In this document: positions 11,601 through 18,913 of the stretch, in pieces
Position numbering within the stretch: position 1 is the stretch's first letter
Layout of the letters: each line of letters starts with the position of its first letter
Notes under the pieces: model-generated
Databases searched by the model: none
What the model was told of the DNA's origin: nothing
The model's input: the letters and a program-made list of their open reading frames with translations, nothing else
Translations under genes and position numbers: made by a program
Assembly (NCBI RefSeq): GCF_016908855.1
Contig: NZ_JAFBER010000028.1
Span: 1 to 33,513 of the forward strand
Direction: 5' to 3'
Source: Scopulibacillus daqui
Lineage (GTDB): Bacteria; Bacillota; Bacilli; Bacillales; Sporolactobacillaceae
Length of the DNA: 33,513 nt

Positions 11601-12202
11601 AACCCTAATGCGCGCAAAAGAACCGTTATAGGAAGTTTCCTTGTACGGTCAATACGAACATAAACGACATCCTTAGCATCTGTTTCATATTCAAGCCAAG
11701 CGCCGCGGTTTGGTATTACAGTAGCCGTATAACCCTTTTTACCATTTTTGTCAACTTTTTCATTATAGTAGACGCTAGGCGAACGAACGAGCTGAGAAAC
11801 AATAACACGTTCAGCACCATTGATAATAAAAGTTCCTGACTCAGTCATTAACGGGAAGTCGCCCATGAAAACTTCCTGTTCTTTAACTTCGCCTGTTTCC
11901 TTGTTAATCAAACGAACTTTTACCCTTAATGGTGCAGCATAAGTCACATCACGCTCTTTTGATTCATCAACATCGTATTTCGGTTCTCCTAGACTATAGT
12001 CTATAAATTCCAAAACGAGATTTCCGGTGAAATCTTCTACTGGAGAAATGTCTTGAAACATCTCTCGTATACCCTCATCAAGAAACCATTGATACGAAGA
12101 TGTCTGAATTTCAATGAGATTAGGGAGCTCTAAAACTTCATTAATCCGAGCATAACTTCTACGTTGGCGGTGGCGTCCATATTGCACGAGTTGACCTGTC
12201 AA
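8681..12202 (-). CDS. rpoB: DNA-directed RNA polymerase subunit beta
   Basis: This 1173-residue subunit forms the polymerase active-site cleft with beta'. The start is a TTG at 12202-12200 giving [19 protein letters not shown], as in B. subtilis. A GTG three codons upstream overlaps the SD (GAGGGGTGA, 12216-12208) and is unlikely. The rifampicin cluster around 464-495 is conserved, with Gln467, Asp473 and His483, but residue 479 is Gly where Bacillus and Staphylococcus usually have Ala. The C terminus is rich in Asp/Glu. A strong promoter overlaps the end of the preceding methyltransferase gene and leaves a leader of about 140 bases. Confidence 0.99.
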   Translation of the reverse strand: MTGQLVQYGRHRQRRSYARINEVLELPNLIEIQTSSYQWFLDEGIREMFQDISPVEDFTGNLVLEFIDYSLGEPKYDVDESKERDVTYAAPLRVKVRLINKETGEVKEQEVFMGDFPLMTESGTFIINGAERVIVSQLVRSPSVYYNEKVDKNGKKGYTATVIPNRGAWLEYETDAKDVVYVRIDRTRKLPITVLLRALGFGSDQEIIDLLGEDEYLRNTLEKDNTDGTDKALIEIYERLRPGEPPTVENAKGLLETRFFDPKRYDLASVGRYKINKKLHIKNRLFNQRLAEKLVDPETGEVLAEEGTLLDRRTLDKLLPTIEAKLGFEEYKPSAGVVEGQEITMQSISIYAPDDDEGEKVIKIMSNGQIDASVKHITPADIIASISYFFNLLHGVGDTDDIDHLGNRRLRSVGELLQNQFRIGLSRMERVIRERMSIQDTNAITPQALINIRPVIASIKEFFGSSQLSQFMDQTNPLGELTHKRRLSALGPGGLTRERAGMEVRDVHYSHYGRMCPIETPEGPNIGLINSLSSFAKVNKFGFIETPYRRVDPETGRVTEHIDYLTADEEDNYVVAQANAKLDENGAFVSDEVIARFRGDNIVVKKERVDYMDVSPKQVVSAATACIPFLENDDSNRALMGANMQRQAVPLLVPEAPLVGTGMEYVSARDSGAAIRAKHRGRVEYVSANVIKIRTLEEVDGREVEGDLVNYKLLKYVRSNQGTCYNQRPIVEKDMIVEKGEIIADGPSMDKGELALGRNVVVGFMTWEGYNYEDAIIMSERLVKDDVYTSIHIEEYESESRDTKLGPEEITRDIPNVGEDALKNLDERGIIRIGAEVKDGDILVGKVTPKGVTELTAEERLLHAIFGEKAREVRDTSLRVPHGGDGIVHDVKIFNREDGDELPPGVNQLVRVYIVQKRKIHQGDKMAGRHGNKGVISKIMPEEDMPFLPNGRPIDIMLNPLGVPSRMNIGQVLELHLGMAARELGIHVATPVFDGAIEEDVWSTLAEAGLPKDGKTILYDGRTGLPFDNRVSVGVMYMIKLAHMVDDKLHARSTGPYSLVTQQPLGGKAQFGGQRFGEMEVWALEAYGAAYTLQEILTVKSDDVVGRVKTYESIVKGENVPEPGVPESFKVLIKELQSLGMDVKVLSSDDEEIDIREIDEEDETTSENLNVNA

Positions 12203-12349
12203 CTGATTCACCCCTCAAATCAAGCATATTGAAAAACCGGCAAACACAATATTGCTTACCGACGTACATGATGCATTTGATTATTTTCCCCATAATAACA
12301 AGAAAGTATACATATATATATCAAATGCAGAAATAATTCGCATTTAGAT

Positions 12350-12378
12350 ATGCTAACATAAACTTCACTACCCGTCAA
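12350..12378 (-). promoter_or_regulatory. SigA promoter of rpoB-rpoC
   Basis: On the minus strand there is TTGACG at 12378-12373, a 17-base spacer, and TAGCAT at 12355-12350 with an extended -10 TGT. The -35 box overlaps the stop codon of the upstream methyltransferase gene. A second possible -10 (TATACT) lies about 45 bases downstream without a good -35. The promoter lets rpoBC be transcribed separately from rplJL. Confidence 0.75.
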
Positions 12379-12971
12379 GACTTCCTTGCTCTTAATATAT
12401 AATAGCCCTTTTTTCTTTCGACTGTTTCAACGTGATCATAGATTTCCTCAAGCGCCTTCATCGCTGAAGGTGCTCCCTGCTTCTTTTGAATAACGACCCA
12501 AAGTTCGCCTTCCGGATGCAAATGCTCATATCCTTGACGAAAAATTTGATGAACAATTTTTTTGCCTGCTCTTATCGGGGGATTAGTAAGAATAGCTGCA
12601 TACAATCCCTTTACATTTTCATAAATATTACTGAAAAAAATCTGAGCCGAAATATTATTTTTCTTTGCGTTTTCCTGAGCAAGCTGTACCGCCCGTTCAT
12701 TAATGTCAACCATTGTTATTGCCCGATCAGGAAAAGCCTTGGCGATTGTTAACCCAATGGCGCCATACCCGCAGCCTACATCCAATATCGGCCCTTTCAT
12801 TTCCGGCGGTATAAAAGTATTTATCAGGAGCTTTGAACCAAAATCAACATCATCTTTTGAAAAGACGCCCCTGTCCGTTATAAAGGACATTTCCATACCG
12901 CGCAAATGAGCCGTTATCTCCCTTGGAGCGCTTTCGGTCTGAGGATTTTTAGAATAATAATGTTCACTCAT
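12375..12971 (-). CDS. RsmC-like class I SAM-dependent methyltransferase (YbxB)
   Basis: This 198-residue protein resembles B. subtilis YbxB and the methyltransferase domain of E. coli RsmC, a 16S rRNA guanine-N2 methyltransferase. Motif I DVGCGYG at 64-70 binds S-adenosylmethionine. NPPIRAG at 130-136 is the catalytic NPPF-like motif of N-methyltransferases. The protein is shorter than RsmC because it lacks the duplicated N-terminal domain. I chose MSEHYYS (12971-12969), which has AGGGTGAT just upstream; an ATG at 13022 lacks a clear SD. It lies between the rplL terminator and the rpoB promoter, its usual Bacillus position. The rRNA target is inferred, not seen. Confidence 0.88.
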   Translation of the reverse strand: MSEHYYSKNPQTESAPREITAHLRGMEMSFITDRGVFSKDDVDFGSKLLINTFIPPEMKGPILDVGCGYGAIGLTIAKAFPDRAITMVDINERAVQLAQENAKKNNISAQIFFSNIYENVKGLYAAILTNPPIRAGKKIVHQIFRQGYEHLHPEGELWVVIQKKQGAPSAMKALEEIYDHVETVERKKGYYILRARKS

Positions 12972-13160
12972 CATATCACCCTGCCATGCATTCTGGTTAT
13001 CTTTTTCGGTTAATTTCTCCATAACTCAATAGAATCATTCAAAACAGATATACGTCGTTTGTACTTTTATCAGACCGGCATGACGGATTATGAGCAGCTG
13101 AATTCTAGTCTTACAAGGATTGTTCAAATAAGCCGGTTCAGGATAAAACCAATAATGCAG

Positions 13161-13186
13161 AAAAAGCCCGCTTTATAGCGGGCTTT
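13161..13186 (-). terminator. Terminator or attenuator after rplL
   Basis: A 10-bp GC-rich stem (13186-13177 with 13172-13163) closes an ATAA loop and ends in five U residues on the minus strand. It starts 11 bases after the rplL stop. It should reduce transcription from the L10 operon into the methyltransferase and rpoBC, like the partial attenuator known between rplL and rpoB in E. coli. I see no strong promoter for the methyltransferase in 13023-13160, so some read-through is likely. Confidence 0.85.
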
Positions 13187-13196
13187 AAAAATGAAC

Positions 13197-13559
13197 TTAT
13201 TTAAGCTCTATAGAAGCGCCAACTTCTTCAAGCTTAGCTTTCATTTCTTCAGCTTCTTCTTTTGCTACGCCTTCTTTAAGTGTTTTAGGCGCGTTATCTA
13301 CTAATTCTTTAGCATCTTTCAAGCCAAGGCCAGTGATTTCGCGAACCACTTTGATAACTTTGATTTTTGAGTTTCCTGCGCTAGCAAGAACTACTTCAAA
13401 ATCAGATTTTTCTTCAGCAGCTTCGCCGCCAGCAGCGCCTTGAACAGCTACAGGAGCAGCTGCAGTTACGCCGAATTCTTCCTCGATAGCTTTAACAAGA
13501 TCATTCAGTTCAAGAACAGACATTTCTTTAATAGCACCAATGATTTCTTCTTTAGTCAT
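13197..13559 (-). CDS. rplL: 50S ribosomal protein L7/L12
   Basis: This 120-residue stalk protein is present in several copies per ribosome and recruits translation GTPases. The N-terminal dimerisation helix, an Ala/Gly-rich hinge (about 33-52) and the globular C-terminal domain ([20 protein letters not shown]) are clear. The start has GAGGAGG upstream. It follows rplJ after a 113-bp gap containing a long hairpin, and is closed by a terminator. Confidence 0.99.
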   Translation of the reverse strand: MTKEEIIGAIKEMSVLELNDLVKAIEEEFGVTAAAPVAVQGAAGGEAAEEKSDFEVVLASAGNSKIKVIKVVREITGLGLKDAKELVDNAPKTLKEGVAKEEAEEMKAKLEEVGASIELK

Positions 13560-13601
13560 TGTAATCCTCCTCAGATTTGTTTATTTTTTAGTTTTTTAAG
13601 C

Positions 13602-13638
13602 TGTTCAAAAATGTACCGGATCACCGTTTTTTTGAACA
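13602..13638 (-). other. Hairpin between rplJ and rplL
   Basis: On the minus strand the outer arms TGTTCAAAAA (13638-13629) and TTTTTGAACA (13611-13602) form ten base pairs, with an inner CGG/CCG stem around TGAT. No U-run follows. A structured rplJ-rplL spacer may act in RNA processing or in setting the high L12:L10 ratio; that role is inference. Confidence 0.55.
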
Positions 13639-13672
13639 TATCATTGCGTTTGGTTAAGAACAAAATTCCGAA

Positions 13673-14170
13673 TTAAGCACCTTGTTCTTCTTTTTGATCA
13701 GCCACAGCTTTTGCAGCCAATGCAAAGTTGCGGATTGGAGCTTGAAGAACGCTAAGCAGCATGGATACAAGCCCTTCTCTTGATGGAAGCTCAGCAATAG
13801 CTTTGATTTCTTCAACGCTGGCCAAAGACCCTTCAATCACACCGCTCTTAATTTCTAATGCTTTGTGTTCTTTAGAGAAGTCGTTAAGCACCTTTGCAGG
13901 AGCAATAACATCATCATTACTGAAAGCGATAGCTGTAGGACCGACTAAAAACTCATCAAGATCACTTAATCCAGTTTCAGCAGTCGCGCGGCGAAGCATT
14001 GTGTTTTTATAAACTTTATACTCAACACCAGCTTCACGAAGTTGTTTGCGAAGTTCTGTAACTTCTGATACGTTCAAACCGCGGTAATCAACAACAATTG
14101 TAGATACGCTGTTGCGAAGCTTTTCAGCAATTTCTTGTACTTGTTGTTTTTTAGCTTCAATGACGCTCAT
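13673..14170 (-). CDS. rplJ: 50S ribosomal protein L10
   Basis: This 165-residue base of the L12 stalk binds 23S rRNA and the L11 region. Conserved segments include [19 protein letters not shown] and [20 protein letters not shown]. The start is MSVIEAKK (ATG 14170-14168), which has AGGAGG 9 bases upstream; the reading frame runs seven codons further but includes the SD. Expression should be controlled by the L10 leader directly upstream, where the L10-L12 complex binds its own mRNA and favours an attenuator. rplL follows. Confidence 0.98.
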   Translation of the reverse strand: MSVIEAKKQQVQEIAEKLRNSVSTIVVDYRGLNVSEVTELRKQLREAGVEYKVYKNTMLRRATAETGLSDLDEFLVGPTAIAFSNDDVIAPAKVLNDFSKEHKALEIKSGVIEGSLASVEEIKAIAELPSREGLVSMLLSVLQAPIRNFALAAKAVADQKEEQGA

Positions 14171-14214
14171 CCTTGCACCTCCTAAAACCATTTTACCGTA
14201 CGATCTTCGAGGTC

Positions 14215-14340
14215 TATAAAAAAACCTTCATGTCATAGACATGAAGGCGCAATAATCCTAGAATCGGGTCATCTAGAATATGTGCAACACCTCGGCAGGA
14301 AATTAAGCAATCTCTTGCACCTGCTGTCTACGGCATATTT
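14215..14340 (-). ncRNA. L10 (rplJ) leader RNA
   Basis: The minus strand carries hallmark segments of the Bacillota L10 leader: GTAGACAGCAGGTGC (about 14331-14317) and TTCCTGCCGAGGTGT (about 14302-14288). CAGCAGG and CCTGC pair around a short loop, and a terminator hairpin (14247-14218) follows. The leader lies between a full-consensus promoter and rplJ. In this family the L10-L12 complex binds the kink-turn region and promotes termination, giving autogenous feedback. Confidence 0.88.
14218..14247 (-). terminator. Attenuator of the L10 leader
   Basis: A perfect 10-bp stem CCTTCATGTC/GACATGAAGG around a three-base loop is followed by seven T residues on the minus strand. It lies about 50 bases before the rplJ start codon and is the regulated terminator of the L10 leader. 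Confidence 0.9.
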
Positions 14341-14366
14341 CGACGATTTATTTAAAACCAATATTT

Positions 14367-14395
14367 ATTATATTGAGTTTAATAACCAATGTCAA
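14367..14395 (-). promoter_or_regulatory. Full-consensus SigA promoter of rplJ-rplL
   Basis: On the minus strand TTGACA (14395-14390), a 17-base spacer and TATAAT (14372-14367) match the SigA consensus at all twelve positions. The -35 box lies 8 bp after the rplA stop. Transcription should start near 14360, ahead of the L10 leader. Confidence 0.93.
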
Positions 14396-14402
14396 CTATC
14401 CA

Positions 14403-15092
14403 TTATTTGGTTGGCGCGCTGACTTTAATACCAGGACCCATTGTAGAAGAGATGGCAATATTTTTAATATATGTGCCTTTTGCTGCAGCTGGTTTAGCTT
14501 TGATTAAAGTTTCGATTAGTGTCTGATAGTTTTCAACAAGCTTCTCATCGTCAAATGACACTTTACCGATTGGCACGTGAACATTGCCGTCTTTATGAGC
14601 GCGGTATTCAACTTTACCAGCTTTGATTTCTTTTACAGCTTTTTCAACTTCGAAAGTTACTGTACCAGTTTTAGGGTTTGGCATAAGGCCTTTAGGACCT
14701 AATACACGTCCTAACTTACCAACTTCAGCCATCATATCTGGAGTCGCCACGATGACATCGAAATCAAACCAACCTTGGTTGATTTTATTGATATACTCTT
14801 GGTCACCAACAAAATCTGCACCTGCAGCTTCTGCTTCTTTAGCTTTTTCACCTTTTGCAAAAACTAAAACGCGTTGTGTTTTACCAGTACCATGCGGTAA
14901 AACTACAGCACCGCGTACTTGTTGGTCATTTTTGCGAGTATCGACGCCTAAGCGAACAGCTACGTCAATTGATTCATCGAATTTTGCAGAAGCAACTTCT
15001 TTGACTACCTTGACAGCTTCATTAATATCATAGCTTTTTTGGCGGTCAATAACTTTTGCTGCTTCTTGATATCTTTTTCCTTTTTTAGCCAT
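14403..15092 (-). CDS. rplA: 50S ribosomal protein L1
   Basis: This 229-residue protein forms the mobile L1 stalk that handles deacylated tRNA at the E site. Full length is normal, with the conserved [18 protein letters not shown] segment in the middle. The ATG has AAAGGAGG upstream. L1 is the known translational repressor of the L11-L1 mRNA in E. coli. A hairpin with the look of an L1 site lies 16 bases upstream of this start, and a near-identical one precedes rplK. Confidence 0.99.
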   Translation of the reverse strand: MAKKGKRYQEAAKVIDRQKSYDINEAVKVVKEVASAKFDESIDVAVRLGVDTRKNDQQVRGAVVLPHGTGKTQRVLVFAKGEKAKEAEAAGADFVGDQEYINKINQGWFDFDVIVATPDMMAEVGKLGRVLGPKGLMPNPKTGTVTFEVEKAVKEIKAGKVEYRAHKDGNVHVPIGKVSFDDEKLVENYQTLIETLIKAKPAAAKGTYIKNIAISSTMGPGIKVSAPTK

Positions 15093-15107
15093 TATAATTC
15101 CTCCTTT

Positions 15108-15133
15108 GTGGTTTTAGCGGTTATACCTCCCAC
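15108..15133 (-). promoter_or_regulatory. Candidate L1-binding hairpin upstream of rplA
   Basis: On the minus strand GUGG (15133-15130) pairs with CCAC (15111-15108), an internal loop has GA opposite a purine-rich strand, and an inner GGU/ACC stem lies above it. The same architecture appears before rplK with the inner pairs changed to GGG/CCC, a compensatory change. It lies directly upstream of the SD. The L1-operator reading is an inference from structure and position. Confidence 0.5.
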
Positions 15134-15141
15134 CTTAAACA

Positions 15142-15165
15142 AAGGTTGCGGCAGACCGCAACCTT
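15142..15165 (-). other. Strong hairpin between rplK and rplA
   Basis: A perfect 10-bp stem (AAGGTTGCGG with CCGCAACCTT) closes a TCTG loop on the minus strand. Only UUUG follows, so it would be at most a weak terminator. It may separate rplK from rplA for processing or partial attenuation. Confidence 0.6.
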
Positions 15166-15243
15166 CAAGACCAAAAAATCCCTTAATGCGAATGCCGCAT
15201 CCTCCGCTGTAGCCAGCGCAGAGAAAAACCTCTCACAGTTGGA

Positions 15244-15669
15244 TTAGTCTTCGACAACAATACCCATGCTGCGAGCTGTTCCTTCAACCATACGCATAGC
15301 CGCTTCAACATCAGCAGCATTCAAGTCTGGCATTTTAAGTTCAGCAATTGCACGAACTTTATCGCGTTTAATTGTTGCTACCTTGTTACGGTTAGGTTCA
15401 CCAGATCCTGATTCAATGCCAGCTTCTTTCTTAAGAAGCACAGCTGCTGGCGGAGTTTTAGTTATAAAAGTAAATGAACGGTCTTCATAAACCGAAATTT
15501 CAACAGGGATGATCATACCAGCTTGGTCAGATGTACGAGCATTGAATTCCTTACAGAATCCCATGATGTTAACACCTGCTTGACCTAATGCTGGACCAAC
15601 CGGTGGTGCTGGATTAGCTTTTCCAGCAGGAATTTGAAGTTTAACAACTTTAATAACCTTCTTAGCCAC
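15244..15669 (-). CDS. rplK: 50S ribosomal protein L11
   Basis: This 141-residue protein of the GTPase-associated centre is needed for RelA-type stringent signalling and is the target site of thiopeptides. The N-terminal [18 protein letters not shown] segment with its conserved prolines and the C-terminal 23S-binding domain are intact. I chose the GTG at 15669-15667 (MAKKVIKV) with AAGGAGG eight bases upstream; three further in-frame codons lie over the spacer. It has its own promoter beside the nusG stop and a candidate L1 hairpin in its leader. Confidence 0.98.
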   Translation of the reverse strand: MAKKVIKVVKLQIPAGKANPAPPVGPALGQAGVNIMGFCKEFNARTSDQAGMIIPVEISVYEDRSFTFITKTPPAAVLLKKEAGIESGSGEPNRNKVATIKRDKVRAIAELKMPDLNAADVEAAMRMVEGTARSMGIVVED

Positions 15670-15694
15670 GAGACACACCTCCTTAGACCGTATT

Positions 15695-15719
15695 GTGGTA
15701 ACGGGATAAACCCTCCCAC
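15695..15719 (-). promoter_or_regulatory. Candidate L1-binding hairpin upstream of rplK
   Basis: On the minus strand GUGG (15719-15716) pairs with CCAC (15698-15695), with GA opposite GUUA as an internal loop and an inner GGG/CCC stem closed by UUUAU. It lies just upstream of the rplK SD and is nearly the same as the element before rplA. Autogenous control of the L11-L1 mRNA by L1 is established in E. coli; its use here is inferred. Confidence 0.55.
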
Positions 15720-15772
15720 TGCTTGCTTGTCATATCAATCGCGGCGACAGGTAAAACCTTTTAAACAACAAA

Positions 15773-15801
15773 ATTATACAATCATTAAAAATAGAATGCA
15801 A
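15773..15801 (-). promoter_or_regulatory. Promoter of rplK-rplA
   Basis: On the minus strand there is TTGCAT at 15801-15796, a 17-base spacer, and a perfect TATAAT at 15778-15773. The -35 box sits 6 bp after the nusG stop. The predicted start gives a leader of about 95 bases containing the candidate L1 hairpin. Confidence 0.75.
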
Positions 15802-15807
15802 GCCTAT

Positions 15808-16341
15808 TTAAATTTTTTCAACCTGGCCAAAATCTAACTCAACTGGTGTTTCCCTGCCAAACATGTTGACATGAACTTTAATTTTTTCTTTTTCAGTATC
15901 GATTTCCTTTATCGTACCGACAAAATCCGCGAAAGGTCCTTCTTTAACTTTTACCTGTTCGTCTATTTCAAAATCAATATCGGTTTTTCCGTCTTTAATG
16001 CCCATCTTTTTAAGGATGGCCTCTGCTTCTTCAGGCAATAAAGGTATCGGTTTAGATCCGGCGCCTGTTGAACCAACAAACCCTGTCACTCCCGGCGTAT
16101 TGCGGACAACATACCAAGAGTCATCAGTCATAATCATTTCGGCTAGGACGTATCCCGGGAAAACCTTCTTCATCGCGGATTTCTTTTTACCGTTTTTTAT
16201 TTCTGTTTCTTCTTCTACAGGTACTAGAATACGGAAAATCTTGTCAGACATTCCCATGGATTCTACGCGTTTTTCCAAGTTCGTTTTAACTTTATTTTCA
16301 TACCCGGAGTAGGTGTGAACAACATACCAGTTTTTCTCCAT
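15808..16341 (-). CDS. nusG: Transcription elongation/pausing factor NusG
   Basis: This 177-residue factor binds the clamp helices of RNA polymerase; its length equals B. subtilis NusG. The NGN domain (about 1-110) starts MEKNWYVVHTYSGYENKV and contains FPGYVL and NTPGVTGFVG. The KOW domain near 125-175 contains VNMFGRETPVEL. It lies between secE and rplK in the normal order, 44 bp after secE. It is probably transcribed from the rpmG promoter. Confidence 0.99.
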   Translation of the reverse strand: MEKNWYVVHTYSGYENKVKTNLEKRVESMGMSDKIFRILVPVEEETEIKNGKKKSAMKKVFPGYVLAEMIMTDDSWYVVRNTPGVTGFVGSTGAGSKPIPLLPEEAEAILKKMGIKDGKTDIDFEIDEQVKVKEGPFADFVGTIKEIDTEKEKIKVHVNMFGRETPVELDFGQVEKI

Positions 16342-16385
16342 AAATCTATCTATCCTCCAGACCTTTAATCCCTAACCGTCACTTA

Positions 16386-16583
16386 TCACTCATTGGTCAC
16401 CAAGCGTAAAAGTTCTGAAATCCCCAGATCAATGAGCAAAAAAAACACAGCTAAAAAGATGACCGTCACAACAACTGTTGCCGTATAGTTAACAAGTTCT
16501 TTACGAGTCGGCCAAGAGACCTTTTTCATTTCGATAACGACGTTTCGAAAAAAGCTACCAGTTTTTTTAACAATGCTTGCCAT
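16386..16583 (-). CDS. secE: Preprotein translocase subunit SecE
   Basis: This 65-residue inner-membrane protein of the SecYEG channel is the short Gram-positive form with a single transmembrane helix (about 32-54). The signature amphipathic region EMKKVSWPTRKEL precedes it. The SD is GGGGG about 12 bases before the ATG, a somewhat long spacing. It is placed between rpmG and nusG, as in most Bacillota. Confidence 0.96.
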   Translation of the reverse strand: MASIVKKTGSFFRNVVIEMKKVSWPTRKELVNYTATVVVTVIFLAVFFLLIDLGISELLRLVTNE

Positions 16584-16617
16584 GTGGCTATTAAACCCCC
16601 AAAGAAGTATATTGAGA

Positions 16618-16767
16618 TTATTTAGTTTCTTTGTGTAAAGTATGCTCCTTGCATACCTTGCAATATTTATGCATTTCTATACGCTCTGGATTCGTTTGCA
16701 TATTCTTCGTTGTTGTATAATTCCTCTGCTTACAAATTGAACAAGAGAGGACGATTTTCTTTCTCAT
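16618..16767 (-). CDS. rpmG: 50S ribosomal protein L33 (zinc-binding form)
   Basis: This 49-residue ribosomal protein begins [10 protein letters not shown] and ends HLKETK-like (HTLHKETK). Two CxxC pairs, Cys9/Cys12 and Cys36/Cys39, form a zinc ribbon, so this is the C+ paralogue type. Two ATGs are adjacent (16770-16768 and 16767-16765); I chose the second because of its spacing from GAGGGTG and homology to L33. Position next to secE matches the rpmGB copy of B. subtilis. It is the first gene after a strong promoter. Confidence 0.95.
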   Translation of the reverse strand: MRKKIVLSCSICKQRNYTTTKNMQTNPERIEMHKYCKVCKEHTLHKETK

Positions 16768-16826
16768 CATGTACACCCTCTAAAGGCAAGATAAAGACAC
16801 TGCCACCAATCATGATTAATGGTTAA

Positions 16827-16855
16827 AATGTATCACAGGGGAACAAAGGTGTCAA
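16827..16855 (-). promoter_or_regulatory. Promoter of rpmG-secE-nusG
   Basis: On the minus strand there is a perfect TTGACA at 16855-16850, a 17-base spacer, and TACATT at 16832-16827 with an extended -10 TGA. It begins directly after the U-run of the sigH terminator, so the ribosomal and Sec genes are uncoupled from sigH. Confidence 0.82.
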
Positions 16856-16861
16856 TGAAAC

Positions 16862-16885
16862 AAAAAAACAGGGAAGAACCCTGTT
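16862..16885 (-). terminator. sigH terminator
   Basis: AACAGGG/CCCTGTT forms a 7-bp stem around five bases, followed by seven T residues on the minus strand. The 5' arm also takes part in a longer alternative pairing with sequence just downstream of the sigH stop (16870-16927). Confidence 0.8.
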
Positions 16886-16927
16886 ACAGAGAATGCCTTA
16901 AAATGCCAGGGTTCTTTACCCTTCCCT
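16870..16927 (-). other. Alternative long hairpin competing with the sigH terminator
   Basis: On the minus strand GAACCCTG (16914-16907) can pair with CAGGGTTC (16883-16876), extended by AGGGAA (16927-16922) with TTCCCT (16875-16870) across a bulge of about seven bases. This uses both arms of the terminator at 16862-16885, so the two folds exclude each other, as in an attenuator. No ligand or protein site is recognisable. Confidence 0.5.
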
Positions 16928-16935
16928 ACGAACGT

Positions 16936-17586
16936 CTATAAACTAATTTCTTTCAGCTCTAAGTATCTTTCCAGCTTCCGCTTTACACGTTGAAGCGCAT
17001 TGTCAATTGATTTGACATGTCTCTTCAAATCAGCGGAAATTTCTTGATAAGACCTGCCGTCTAAGTATAGCATAAGCACTTTGCGCTCTAAATCACTTAA
17101 AATTTCACTCATTTTCAATTCAATATCATCAAATTCTTCTTGATTAATCAGCAGTTCTTCCGGATTTGTCACTCTTGATCCGCAAATGACATCCAACAGT
17201 GTCCTGTCAGATTCCTCATCATAGATAGGCTTGTCCAAGGAAACATAAGAGTTAAGCGGAATATGCTTCTGTCTTGTCGCTGTTTTGACAGCTGTGATCA
17301 TTTGGCGTGTAATACACAGTTCTGCAAACGCTTTGAATGAGGACAATTTATCACCTTTAAAATCCCTGATCGCTTTATATAGGCCTATCATCCCCTCTTG
17401 AATGATATCCTCGCGATCTGCCCCTATAAGAAAATACGACTTTCCTTTTGCCCTGACAAAATTCTTGTACTTATGAATCAGATAATCCAAGGCAGCAAGA
17501 TTGCCTAAATGAACAAGCTCAACAATCTCTTCATCCTCTAGTTCTTCAAATCTTGTATTAGTAGTCTCTTTAGGGTCCAAACTCAC
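16936..17586 (-). CDS. sigH: RNA polymerase sigma-H factor
   Basis: This 216-residue sigma-70 family factor directs early stationary-phase, competence and sporulation genes in Bacillus. Region 2 is seen from LIHKYKNFVRAK through ADREDIIQEGMIGLYKAIRDF. Region 4 has a helix-turn-helix around SYQEISADLKRHVKSIDNALQRV. The start is a GTG (17586-17584) with GGAGGG 6 bases upstream; the frame is open 23 codons further but over the promoter leader. In B. subtilis sigH is transcribed by SigA and repressed by AbrB. A SigA promoter is present here; no AbrB site can be identified by eye. Confidence 0.96.
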   Translation of the reverse strand: MSLDPKETTNTRFEELEDEEIVELVHLGNLAALDYLIHKYKNFVRAKGKSYFLIGADREDIIQEGMIGLYKAIRDFKGDKLSSFKAFAELCITRQMITAVKTATRQKHIPLNSYVSLDKPIYDEESDRTLLDVICGSRVTNPEELLINQEEFDDIELKMSEILSDLERKVLMLYLDGRSYQEISADLKRHVKSIDNALQRVKRKLERYLELKEISL

Positions 17587-17625
17587 ACAAATCCCTCCGA
17601 CCATAACGGTGCCTAATATAACAAT

Positions 17626-17655
17626 ATTATACAATGAAGAAATTTGAATCGTCAA
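17626..17655 (-). promoter_or_regulatory. SigA promoter of sigH
   Basis: On the minus strand there is TTGACG at 17655-17650, an 18-base spacer, and TATAAT at 17631-17626. It begins 6 bp after the rae1 stop. The predicted leader is about 33 bases. Confidence 0.82.
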
Positions 17656-17661
17656 GAATTT

Positions 17662-18168
17662 TCAAAAACCTCTTCTCCATTTTTCAAAAAGGCGCGTTAT
17701 TTCTTCATTCATTGGAATTTTCGTTCTGGTTTTTCTGGTATGGCGGCGCGTTATATCATCGTTAATTTGTTTTTCAATTTTATTTATTTCATTTAATAAT
17801 TCGCGCGATGATACCCTTAAAGCGCCTTGTGAAAATATTGTCCATTGCTCAGTATAGTCAGAAGTCGCAACATAAATACGCGTTTTTACATTATTCAGCT
17901 CTTTGACCATTTTTTCAATCCGTTCATCGGCTGTCTCATTTTCTCGTGTGTAGATGACTTCAACCCGTGATTGAATATGTTTAATTTCGATGCCCGGGAC
18001 CAGATGAGCATCAAAAACAATAATGACCCGCCACCCTTTATAAGCTTGATATTCCGCTAGTTTGTCAATGAGCAGATCCCTGGCTTGGGCAAAATCAATA
18101 TCTTTCAGCTTTTTTAATTCGTCCCAAGCGCCAATAACGTTATATCCGTCAACCAGCAAGATATCCAT
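17662..18168 (-). CDS. rae1: Ribosome-dependent endoribonuclease Rae1 (YacP)
   Basis: This 168-residue NYN/PIN-like nuclease resembles B. subtilis Rae1, which cuts mRNA in the ribosomal A site. The N-terminal MDILLVDGYNVIGAW holds Asp7, and Asp81 lies in NETADER; both match the known catalytic aspartates. The C terminus has the conserved FEKWRRG. The start at 18168 is chosen from AAGGAG nine bases upstream. It begins 4 bp after rlmB, so the two are probably translationally coupled. Confidence 0.93.
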   Translation of the reverse strand: MDILLVDGYNVIGAWDELKKLKDIDFAQARDLLIDKLAEYQAYKGWRVIIVFDAHLVPGIEIKHIQSRVEVIYTRENETADERIEKMVKELNNVKTRIYVATSDYTEQWTIFSQGALRVSSRELLNEINKIEKQINDDITRRHTRKTRTKIPMNEEITRLFEKWRRGF

Positions 18169-18172
18169 CCTC

Positions 18173-18913
18173 TTAATCTCCTTGCTGGTGTCTTTTGCGG
18201 TAAACCTCATACATCAGAAGCCCTGCTGCAACCGATGCATTTAAAGATGTGACTTGTCCCGCCATAGGTATGGAAATCAGAAAATCGCATTTTTCCCTAG
18301 TAAGCCTGGACATCCCTTTTCCTTCATTGCCGATAACTAAGCAAATCGGCATATCACAAGACATTTTCCGGTAGTCAACACTGGCTTCCGCAGCCGTTCC
18401 GGCAAACCATACGCCGCGCTCCTTCAATGCGTCCATGGTCCGCGCTAAATTTGTGACCCTTGCAACAGGTATATGTTCAATGGCGCCTGTGGAAGCCTTA
18501 GCTACCGTAGAAGTCAAACCAACCGCCCGTCGTTTCGGAATAATTATGCCATGGGCACCGACTGCATCAGCGGTTCTTAATACAGAACCCAAATTATGCG
18601 GGTCCTCTACACCGTCTAACATGATAAAAAAAGGCTGCTCGCCTTTTTTGTCAGCTAACTGAAACAAATCATCGATATCTGCATACTGATAGGCGGCGAC
18701 AGAAGCAACAATGCCTTGGTGCTGTGGCGAGCCGGCTAGCTGATCTAATTTTTTTCTGGGCACATATTGAACAATAATATTCTTTTCTTTAATTTTCCCA
18801 AGAATGCCCTGGTTTATTTGACTCTCTCTATTTATCCAAACTTTGTTGATATCCCTGCCGGATTCCAGCGCTTCACTGACAGGATGGCGCCCCATAATAA
18901 ATTCATCCTTCAA
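18173..18913 (-). CDS. rlmB: 23S rRNA 2'-O-methyltransferase RlmB (SpoU family)
   Basis: This 246-residue enzyme would methylate the ribose of G2251 (E. coli numbering) in the 23S P loop. The N-terminal substrate-binding domain is followed by the SpoU knot with DPHNLGSVLRTADAVG, VIGNEGKGMS and IPMAGQVTSLNASVAA, the three family motifs. The start is a TTG (18913-18911) with AGGAGG eight bases upstream. It overlaps the end of mrnC by 11 bases, a sign of translational coupling. Confidence 0.96.
   Translation of the reverse strand: MKDEFIMGRHPVSEALESGRDINKVWINRESQINQGILGKIKEKNIIVQYVPRKKLDQLAGSPQHQGIVASVAAYQYADIDDLFQLADKKGEQPFFIMLDGVEDPHNLGSVLRTADAVGAHGIIIPKRRAVGLTSTVAKASTGAIEHIPVARVTNLARTMDALKERGVWFAGTAAEASVDYRKMSCDMPICLVIGNEGKGMSRLTREKCDFLISIPMAGQVTSLNASVAAGLLMYEVYRKRHQQGD

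Noticed and set aside
12969-13022. Longer N terminus for the RsmC-like methyltransferase
   Set aside because: The upstream ATG lacks an SD, while the internal ATG has one and matches the YbxB start.
13080-13150. ACCGGC/GCCGGT pair and TTGAAC/TAGAAT as promoter upstream of the methyltransferase
   Set aside because: The arms are about 55 bases apart with only 6 pairs, and the putative boxes are 14 bases apart, too close for SigA.
14171-14191. Seven-codon longer L10
   Set aside because: The extension covers the AGGAGG SD, and the family start is MSVIEAKK-like.
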